From Phylloscopus collybita (lineage: Eukaryota > Chordata > Aves > Passeriformes > Phylloscopidae): a DNA stretch of 64,000 nt. Under the pieces are notes generated by a model. It did not search any database and was not told the origin of the DNA. It was given only the letters and a program-made list of their open reading frames with translations. The stretch lies in the NCBI GenBank assembly GCA_027886175.1, contig JAJNNQ010000005.1, positions 3,956,501 through 4,020,500 of the forward strand. The letters are read 5' to 3'. The position numbers and the translations under genes are program-made. Below, piece after piece: positions 1 to 8,220 of the stretch. Position 1 is the first letter of the stretch. Each line of letters begins with the position of its first letter.

Positions 1-3000
1 CTCTAGGTTAGGTGTGCAGGGAGAGACCCTGGCTCCACCAGAGGATCCTCTGCCCACAGCTCACAGTTCATGACCCGTTTTGGTGTGTAGGGTAAAGTTG
101 TTTCCCACCAAAAGCAATCAGGAAGAAGAAAAAAGCCTGAAAGAATGTTTCCCCAAAGTCCAGGGAACTCCCCAAACCAATTCTGTATCTTCTTGGCAGG
201 AACTCTACATTTTTTAAAAGACATATCTGAAAATTACAGAAAGGCATTGAGTCTCTGCCCATCACATAAATCCACAGCTCCTGCTGAATCACTCAGAATT
301 GTGCTGCCTTGGATTTTGCCAACGCAGTAATGTGTGCACAAAAGTCTAAATAAAATCTGTGTGCAAATCAAAGGAGTGAATTCCATGAGTAACTAGAAAT
401 GGTTAGTTTTTTGTGGTATGTTTGCAGCTTTTTCTTATTCCAGCACTGTTTCCTGAGCAGACTCTGTAATATTCCACTTCAATCCCTCTAAGCTGACGGG
501 AGAGCGTGTACTTCGCAATCAAAGTGATTCATGCAATTACATGAGCCAGTGCAGAGTAAGGGAGTGAGAATCCCTAATCTAGAACATTAGCACTTATCTG
601 CTAAATGCTCATTTTTAACATACTGCAGAACCATCATCTTATTCCTTACATAAGGTTCTTCAGGGACTACTATGACAACAGCAGTGCTGAAAAGCAGCGT
701 AATGAGACACCAGGAGCACTGGGAACAGATCACTACAACTCAGCTCATTACAACTATTTCTTGTCTGACCCCAGAAATAAAATCACTTGTGGCTGCTTTT
801 TTTTTTAATGCTGAAGTTCTCTGTCAGTCTGTTTCATTTGTTATTGGTATATTCACTATAGTTCTGTTTATACACTGATTGCTGACTTGGTATTCAAGAT
901 TGTACAACTGAGGATAGAACAGTGTGGCTATTCCCAGGGGATGACAATATTCCTGAAATCATGCCAGAGACTTTGCAAACTTCGTTGATCTATTGGAAAG
1001 GTCATGGACATGACCTGCCAGGATCATTTGCTGGTGACAAAAATGTTGCTGTGTGGTGAAGCAGGTATTGTGGAATTTGTTCCCAGTTTATTACATGTGG
1101 AAGGTGATAATTCCTGATATTAGAGAGCTTAATATCATATGCTGGTCCAGATCAGTGAAATTCAAACAGGAAATGAGGTTTTAGGAGTTGGAGTAGTTTC
1201 TGAAGGAAGTTGTAAGTCAGAGCTTGATATCTCTTGAGATACGTGCTAGTTTTAAACACAATTTATTTCTACATTTCGGACTCACTAATGAAATTTATGC
1301 ATTGATTTGGTAGAAATTCAGACAACAGTGCCTCTTCTAATCCCAAAATCAGCATTTGTGTTTAGACTTTTTAGAAATTAGTTTATTTGACGTCAGAAGA
1401 GGCCAGGCATGAGCATGAGGTGCGTGGATGCTGCTGCTCTCCTCACCTGCATCCCAGCCCAGGGCAGAATCGTGCTGACCTCTCAGCAAACGCTACAAGT
1501 TCCCGCAAGCAGCAGCCCCATGGACGTCTCCAAAGGCAATTCCACGTGTGAGAATTGCCTCTCACAGCCTGAATTGCCTCTCGTTTTCCCCACGTTATGC
1601 AAACCGCTGTCGGTGTGAGCCAGCATCGCACTGGGGGTGCCCAGACTTGCTAAGCCACTCACACCTCAGATCCCAGCTGCCTTTCTCAGTCTCAGTGAGA
1701 GCTGCAGGTGTGAAGCTTCCATTGCTCTGCCAGACTGCTGCTGGTAACTTGAGAAGGCACTGGCCAACTCCGGCCACATCAGAGAAAAGAGAGGCAGGAG
1801 ACTTAGAAGTCATTTACAAAAATATTTGCAGCTCAAAAAAAAAAACCCCATAAATGGTGGTTGAGTAAATGCTGGGGGCCCAAATTAGAAATGGTCTGTT
1901 CTGCCTTGTGTACAGACCCCAGGAGAGAAGACAAATAATTGAGAAGAGTCTTGGGCTGTTTGTCTGCCAACCTCCACTGAGCATTAATTATGGACCTAAA
2001 GCAGAAACGTTGGCTGAAATAAGGACTGCATCCCAACTCAGGATACAGCTTAGAAATTTCCTCTTGAATGACTTGTGTGTTCAGGTTATTTCAGGCACCA
2101 CAGGCAACTGATCTGAGGTCTTTCATACCTTGGGTGAACCTTACACCTAGACTATACATTTATACACATCTTATAGAAATAAATACATTCTTCCTCTACA
2201 AGAGTCAGCAAACTTTCCCCATTTTGCTGAATCAAGGCCATTTTTGGATATACAGTGTGACAGATTAAACAAATTAGATACTGTCGTTATTAAGAGAGTT
2301 TTTAGGGCAAAAAGATAATTCTCCTGTCTCGCATTACATGCTTTTTCTCATTTCTTTTATGAGAAAATTATCTTTTTAGATAGCTGATGCATTCACATTC
2401 TTAGTCTTCAAAATTCTGTAAACTCTGTAGTGCATTATCACTTGAATAGGCCAAATAATTAATTGAATACCTACTCATAGGCAGTCTTCAGTAACACTGA
2501 GGCTTTGAGGAGAACCAGAGAGACCCACCAACAGCACTGAAAGGTAAAAGCAGGTATTTCACTCCAGATTCTTAAAGCAGCCCAGGACTTTGCATGATCA
2601 TTATCATACTGCGTCAAATCTAAAGTGTTGTGATTAATCCAGAATGATGTCCCCTGATTTGATTTTAATAAAAATATTAGAATTTTTATGGTGGAAGGTG
2701 TCCAGTGGATTTGTGAAGGGCAATCTGAAAATGGGACTTTTGGGCTTCCCTCCTGGGAGGAAGCTGAACCCTTTCCAAGCACAGCCAAAGCTGGAGCTCC
2801 ACCAAAGCCTTGCCCACAGTGGCTGCACTGGATCCTCCTGCTGGATGCTCCCATACAGAAGGAAGAAGGTTCTTCTGAGGTAGATCCCTTTACACCAAGG
2901 TAGAATCAGGAGTTTTTGCCAGTGGACAAGTTTTTATGTGGAGGACTGGGGACAGTCTCTGTGTTAATTGTGATAAAATAAGAGAGGCTGGAGAGCAGTT

Positions 3001-4130
3001 TCTGCCCTGTGCTGTCCCCAGGTGTCCTACAAGTGATCTTGGTCTTGTACCAGCAAAGACTGAAAGGATACACAGAGAAATGTTACCTATTTCAGAATGA
3101 TTTTGTTCAGTAAAAACCCAGCTATGCAAAAAAACCTTTAAAATGAAGAAATGTAATATGAGGCTACTCTTCAAAGTGGAGCAAAGAAATAAACCACCTG
3201 AAAATCTGGTGCATTCATGAGATGGGCACTGTGAGGATTTACATTTAAGACACATTGTAGATTTTTACTACTTTTGCAGTAAAACAATGACACTAAAATT
3301 CAGAAAATCATCTCAACTTTCACCTTGTCTTTAAGAACAGGACCGATTTAATTGGAATTAATTAATATTTCATTACAATTTTATAATCACCTGAAGACCA
3401 TATAGATGTGAAAGGTCTCTTATAACGAACCAGTTATAGCACAAGTTGGTAGTAAGAACTGAGAAGTCTGTAGCATTCCATTATACATTATAGATTATAA
3501 TGTATGATGCTGCCCTTCCAGGCTCAGGACTGACAACCTTTCATCAATTATCTATCCTTTTTATGTCAAATGGCTTTTACAAGAACTGAGTCTACACAAA
3601 CCTGCACAAAATTCTTCCCTTCCCCCTTATTATTTTTCCTCAATTCTATAGTGTTTTTAGAGAGAGGATCAGGAGGTTTAGGGCCGAAAGTGATTTTTGT
3701 TTTTGAAAGTTCTGGGCACCAGGAGATTGTGAAAATAATCATTCCTGGCTTACGCTCATTTTTAGTTTCTAGGATACAAACAGAATTTAAAACAAGCTAA
3801 TCCCTTCACCTGGTTTAAACTGCCAGTGCTTCAGGCAGCAACATGAGTTTACAACAGCTAAGGATACATCCCAGTTATTTTTAATCCTTCCACGTCAAAA
3901 TTGGCTTATCCCAATTTGCTGTTAGAGCATCCTCGGAGTAAAGCTCTGTTTACCCTGCCCGTCTTTGTCTTGAGCGCACTTGGACGAAATAACCCTAAGC
4001 ACCCAAAAAAAAAAGGCCACGTTTTGTAATGAAAACACCTCCAGACAGACTGACCCCCCGAGGGGAGGCCGCCGAAGAATCGATTGGACAGCTCCTGGCC
4101 GGGGCTGAACCCAGCGGGAGCGCGCCAGAC
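1..4130. other. Gene-free flank left of PROK2
   Basis: No exon, repeat family or RNA gene could be recognised here. Open frames are short and mutually overlapping, and none resembles a known family. The sequence is moderately AT-rich with short A and T runs. A short perfect hairpin lies at 3483-3505. By synteny with human 3p13 this should be the distal PROK2 upstream region facing RYBP, which is inference only. Confidence 0.6.
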
Positions 4131-4132
4131 AC

Positions 4133-5935
4133 TCAGCGCTCCCTCCAGCGCCAGGCCCTGCTCCCCTCCAGTGCCAGTCCCTGCTCCCCTCCAGTGCCAG
4201 GCCCTGCTCCCCTCCAGTGCCAGTCCCTGCTCCCCTCCAGCGCCGGGCCCTGCTCCCCTGCAGCGCCAGGCTCTGCTCCCCTCCAGTGCCAGGCTCTGCT
4301 CCCCTCCAGTGCCGGGCCCTGCTCCCCTCCAGTGCCAGTCCCTGCTCCCCTGCAGCGCCAGGCTCTGCTCCCCTGCAGCGCCAGGCTCTGCTCCCCTGCA
4401 GCGCCAGTCCCTGCTCCCCTCCAGTGCCAGGCCCTGCTCCCCTCCAGCACCAGTCCCTGCTCCCCTCCAGCGCCAGGACCTGCTCCCCTCCAGCACCAGT
4501 CCCTGCTCCCCTCCAGTGCCAGGCCCTGCTCCCCTCCAGTGCCAGTCCCTGCTCCCCTCCAGCACCAGTCCCTGCTCCCCTCCAGTGCCCAGTCCCTGCT
4601 CCCCTCCAGCACCAGTCCCTGCTCCCCTCCAGCGCCAGGCTCTGCTCCCTCCAGTGCCAGGCCCTGCTCCCCTCCAGTGCCAGGCCCTGCTCCCCTCCAG
4701 TGCCCAGTCCCTGCTCCCTCCAGTGCCAGTCCCTGCTCCCCTCCAGTGCCCAGTCCCTGCTCCCCTCCAGTGCCAGGCCCTGCTCCCCTCCAGTGCCGGG
4801 CCCTGCTCCCCTCCAGTGCCAGTCCCTGCTCCCCTGCAGCGCCAGGCTCTGCTCCCCTGCAGCGCCAGTCCCTGCTCCCCTCCAGTGCCAGGCTCTGCTC
4901 CCCTCCAGTGCCAGGCCCTGCTCCCCTCCAGCACCAGTCCCTGCTCCCCTCCAGCGCCAGGACCTGCTCCCCTCCAGCACCAGTCCCTGCTCCCCTCCAG
5001 TGCCAGGCCCTGCTCCCCTCCAGTGCCCAGGCCCTGCTCCCCTCCAGTGCCAGTCCCTGCTCCCCTCCATTGCCAGGCCCTGCTCCCCTCCAGTGCCAGG
5101 CCCTGCTCCCCTCCAGTGCCAGTCCCTGCTCCCCTCCATTGCCAGGCCCTGCTCCCCTCCAGTGCCAGGCCCTGCTCCCCTCCACCGCCGGGCCCTGCTC
5201 CCCTCCAGCGCCAGGACCTGCTCCCCTCCAGTGCCAGGCCCTGCTCCCCTCCAGTGCCAGTCCCTGCTCCCCTGCAGCGCCAGGCTCTGCTCCCCTCGAG
5301 CGCCAGGCTCTGCTCCCCTCCAGTGCCAGGCCCTGCTCCCCTCCAGTGCCAGTCCCTGCTCCCCTGCAGCGCCAGGCTCTGCTCCCCTCGAGCGCCAGGC
5401 TCTGCTCCCCTCCAGTGCCAGGCCCTGCTCCCCTCCAGTGCCAGTCCCTGCTCCCCTCCATTGCCAGGCCCTGCTCCCCTCCAGTGCCAGTCCCTGCTCC
5501 CATCCACCGCCGGGCCCTGTTCCCCTCCAGTGCCAGGCCCTGCTCCCCTCCAGTGCCAGTCCCTGCTCCCCTCCAGCGCCGGGCCCTGCTCCCCTCCAGT
5601 GCCAGGCCCTGCTCCCCTCCAGTGCCCAGGCCCTGCTCCCCTCCAGTGCCAGGCTCTGCTCCCCTCCAGTGCCCAGTCCCTGCTCCCCTCCAGTGCCCAG
5701 GCCCTGCTCCCCTCCAGTGCCCAGGCCCTGCTCCCCTCCAGTGCCAGTCCCTGCTCCCCTCCAGCGCCAGGCCCTGCTCCCCTCCAGCGCCAGGCCCTGC
5801 TCCCCTCCACCGCCGGGCCCTGCTCCCCTCCAGCGCCCAGTCCCTGCTCCCCTCCAGTGCCAGGCCCTGCTCCCCTCCAGTGCCCAGGCTCTGCTCCCCT
5901 CCACTGCCCAGGCCCTGCTCCCCTTCAGCTGCTCT
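4133..5935. repeat. 23-bp GC-rich minisatellite, about 78 units
   Basis: A tandem array runs for about 1.8 kb with a predominant period of 23 bp. Each unit carries a CCAGTGCCAG-like core followed by a CCCTGCTCCCCT block. Units differ at a few binary positions: CAGTG or CAGCG, CAGG or CAGT, CTCCAG or CTGCAG. A minority are 22 or 24 bp, such as those with GTGCCCAG. Blocks of three units (69 bp) recur, for example around 5044-5165, which suggests expansion of multi-unit blocks. The consensus has no stop in most frames, so both strands show 590-680-codon open frames with 23-residue periodicity. These are by-products of the repeat and not genes. The - strand is G-rich, with GGGG-AGCA-GGG pairs in every unit. 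The array sits about 2.2 kb upstream of the PROK2 start codon. Confidence 0.97.
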
Positions 5936-6062
5936 CAGACCTGCCCCAGCCAAGGAACCAGGCTGGCTGAGGGCTCGGGGAGGTGTGGGCTCTGCTAAGG
6001 CTCGGCCTTCCCCATCGGAGCAAAACTATGAACTGAAAAATCTGGGGGAAAAGGGACCTACT

Positions 6063-6376
6063 TGTCCCTGTGGGACACAATAAATGGAGACAGGGAGTGG
6101 TAATTTCTCAGAAGGCTGCTGTGGACCCCTCGTTAGGAGGAGCCACAGGTTTATTTTTTAGGCTTCTTTTATACTTTTTACAAATGTGCCCACCTTAGAG
6201 GTGGAACCCCTGGGAACCATTGGTCACTTCCAGAGACCACCACGCGAAGTCCCTCCTCTGGGAAAGTACTGGGAAAACAAGAGAGCTTCCAGTATGTGAC
6301 CTTGTTTACCAGTAAAAGTGCTTGGGAACAGAATTTCCTAAAAACCAAAATATGGCAGGCACGAATCGTGGCAACA
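6063..6376 (-). mobile_element. Solo LTR of an endogenous retrovirus (copy 1)
   Basis: A 314-bp element has TG...CA ends and is flanked by a perfect 6-bp direct repeat, CCTACT, at 6057-6062 and 6377-6382. Read on the - strand it carries a TATAAAA box (complement of 6167-6173) followed by an AATAAA poly(A) signal (complement of 6150-6155), the usual compact U3-R layout. A second copy of the same family lies at 46003-46292. No internal retroviral coding sequence adjoins it, so it is a solo LTR left by LTR-LTR recombination. A 6-bp duplication is typical of class II (ERVK-like) avian retroviruses; the class assignment is inference. Confidence 0.88.
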
Positions 6377-6400
6377 CCTACTTGTGAGAACGGGATGCGC

Positions 6401-6558
6401 TGGAGGAGGGGAGTAGAACAAAGGGTCCAGAGAGATTGGAAGTAGGAACAGGGGAAAAGGGAGTTAGGAGGGAGAAGAAAGGCAAAAAGGAAGCATAAAG
6501 AGCTGGAGAGGTAAGGAAAACAGAGAAGGAAAAGAGTGACAGAAGAAGGCAAGGAAAT
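6401..6558 (+). repeat. Polypurine-rich tract
   Basis: About 160 bp on the + strand is almost entirely A and G, interrupted by only a few pyrimidines. It lies immediately right of the solo LTR. It is not a simple tandem repeat. It could be a decayed purine microsatellite or a triplex-prone tract. No coding function is seen. Confidence 0.6.
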
Positions 6559-6559
6559 A

Positions 6560-7289
6560 TTGCATGTGTTTTAGTGATGCACTCCTCCCAAAGGGGAGGG
6601 AGGTGCCCAAAGGTACCACCTTTAGTGGTTAGACCTTGGTTTGTACTGAATTTAGAAACTGAATGTAGAAACAGGGGCTCACTGAGACCATGAGACCATG
6701 GTCTGGCATTTGTGCTGGAAGGAGCCAGTGGGACACTGCTTCTGGAATGGGGCTCTCTGCTCCCAGTGCTCCTTCTCCCTGTCTTCCCACGGATCTTTGG
6801 TGGGCTGCAGCCCTGCTGAAGATGAGATTTGTTTTCCTCTTGTGCTCCTGGGTGCCATGGGAGCCAGGAGGGCCTCGGCAGAGGCACGGACTGTCTGTGG
6901 CAAGGAGGGGAGAACCACAGGAGAACAGGAATTCAAAGGGGTTCTGGGCTTCCAGCAGGAACCAGAATTGGTCCAATCCTTACTCAAACTGTGGGGTACA
7001 TTTGATGCTGCTCTGCCCCAGACAAGATGAGCACAGCCTGCATTGCCCCCCTTGGCCATGCCCACAGCTCTGCCAGGTGTCAGCAGAGGCTGGGTTGAGG
7101 GATACACGTGGTTTCTGTTCACAGAGGGAGCTGGGTCTGGGTCTGCTGCTGGCCAGGGAGCAGAGGGAACATGGCACTGGCCCATGCTGGCTGCAGTGGC
7201 TGTGGGCTACCACTGTGGGATGTGCTCTGACCTCCCTTGGAATCTCCCCATCCTGCTTCAGGATCTCATCGGGACCTGCTGTGTCCTGT
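6560..7289. other. Unique upstream sequence of PROK2
   Basis: No gene is recognised. The stretch is moderately GC-rich. It contains one canonical E-box, at 7105-7110, and grades into degenerate GATGTCCCC-type repeat units from about 7300. Confidence 0.5.
7105..7110. promoter_or_regulatory. Canonical E-box CACGTG upstream of PROK2
   Basis: A perfect CACGTG palindrome lies about 0.95 kb upstream of the predicted PROK2 transcription start. Mammalian PROK2 is a clock-controlled output gene activated through CLOCK:BMAL1 E-boxes. Whether this site works in this bird is inference from one six-base match, which is expected by chance about once per 4 kb. Confidence 0.3.
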
Positions 7290-7294
7290 CCTCG

Positions 7295-7590
7295 GCTTAC
7301 TGCATGATGTCCCCAATATGTTGTGGGATGTTTCCCCCCTCTAGCCTGCTGTTGGATGTCTCCCCACTCCCTGATCTGCTGTAGGATGTCCCTAGCCAGC
7401 CTTGGGACGAACCCCTAGACCTGCTGTGGGACATCCTCGTGCTTCAGGGTGTACCCCAGCCAGCCCTGGCACGACCCCTCCACACCTGCTGTGGGGAATC
7501 CTTCAGCCGCACCCTGGGATGCTCGCCCCGAGCCCCAGGGACGTTTCCCCAGAACTGCCGTGCGATGTTACCCCGTACACCCAGGTGCCC
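7295..7590. repeat. Degenerate flank of the 44-bp minisatellite
   Basis: Diverged copies of a TGCTG(T)GGGATGT(C/T)CCC motif recur at irregular 40-60 bp spacing, around 7302, 7320, 7352, 7380 and 7423, leading into the homogeneous array. This looks like an old, unhomogenised edge of the same minisatellite. Confidence 0.6.
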
Positions 7591-7596
7591 CAGAGC

Positions 7597-7925
7597 TGAC
7601 GCGGGCTGTCCCCAACCCTCCGTGGGATGTCCCCTCAGCCGACCCCGGGCTATCCCCAACCCTCTGTGGGATGTCCCCTCAGCCGACCCCGGGCTATCCC
7701 CAATCCTCTGTGGGATGTCCCCTCAGCCGGTCCCGGGCTATCCCCAACCCTCTGTGGGATGTCCCCTCAGCCGGCCCCGGGCTATCCCCAACCCTCTGTG
7801 GGATGTCCCCTCAGCCGGCCCCGGGCTGTCCCCAACCCTCTGTGGGATGTCCCCTCAGCCGACCCCCGGGCTATCCCCAGCCCTCTGTGGGATGACCCCT
7901 CAGCCGGCCCCGGGCTGTCCCCATC
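7597..7925. repeat. 44-bp tandem array in the PROK2 proximal promoter
   Basis: Seven near-identical units contain GTGGGATGTCCCCTCAGCC and a CCCCGGGCTAT(C) block. The GTGGG landmark falls at 7622, 7666, 7710, 7754, 7798, 7842 and 7887, which is a 44-bp period with one 45-bp step. Units differ mainly by GACC versus GGCC and CTAT versus CTGT. The array ends about 105 bp upstream of the TATA box. Frames through it stay open in places but resemble no protein. Confidence 0.97.
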
Positions 7926-8013
7926 CCTGCTCGCCCCCCCCCGCCCCTCCGCCGCGCACCTGGGCGCGGTGTGTGCGCACGGCGCCCGCGGCCGCGGCGC
8001 TGCCGGGCGGGGG

Positions 8014-8020
8014 TGACTCA
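8014..8020. promoter_or_regulatory. AP-1-type site TGACTCA
   Basis: A perfect TGACTCA heptamer lies nine bases upstream of the TATA-like box in the PROK2 promoter. It matches the consensus bound by FOS/JUN and also the core of MAF/NRF2 elements. Position and match are seen directly; use is inference. Confidence 0.45.
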
Positions 8021-8028
8021 GCCCCGGC

Positions 8029-8035
8029 TTTATAA
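8029..8035 (+). promoter_or_regulatory. PROK2 TATA box (TTTATAA)
   Basis: TTTATAA sits in otherwise GC-rich sequence 78 bp before the PROK2 start codon. Transcription would begin near 8060 and leave a 5' UTR of about 50 nt. Confidence 0.65.
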
Positions 8036-8112
8036 CGCCGGGCCGGCCCCCAGCCCGGCTCCGCTGCGCCGCACCGCGCCCGCGGGGAGCGCCGGGGCCG
8101 CGGCACCGCACC

Positions 8113-8220
8113 ATGCGGAGCCTGCGCGGAGCCCCGCCGGCACTGCCGCCGCTGCTGCTGGTGCTGCTGGTGCTGCTGGCGCTGCTGCTGGCCGCGGGGC
8201 ACGGCGCCGTCATCACCGGG
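8113..8220 (+). other. PROK2: PROK2 coding exon 1
   Basis: It encodes the signal peptide (36 codons) through AVITG. Residues 14-26 are almost all leucine and valine, written in an imperfect CTG/GTG run at 8149-8190. The donor is GGG|gtgagc at 8221, phase 0. Confidence 0.95.

Noticed and set aside
4133..5935. Possible CRISPR array from the regularly repeated 23-bp motif
   Set aside because: Units abut with no unique spacers, and the DNA is vertebrate. It is a minisatellite.
3906..6083. Six open frames of about 590-680 codons on both strands with 23-residue periodicity
   Set aside because: They all come from the 23-bp minisatellite, whose units contain no stop in most frames. Simultaneous openness in most frames on both strands, low complexity and no conserved domain show they are not genes.
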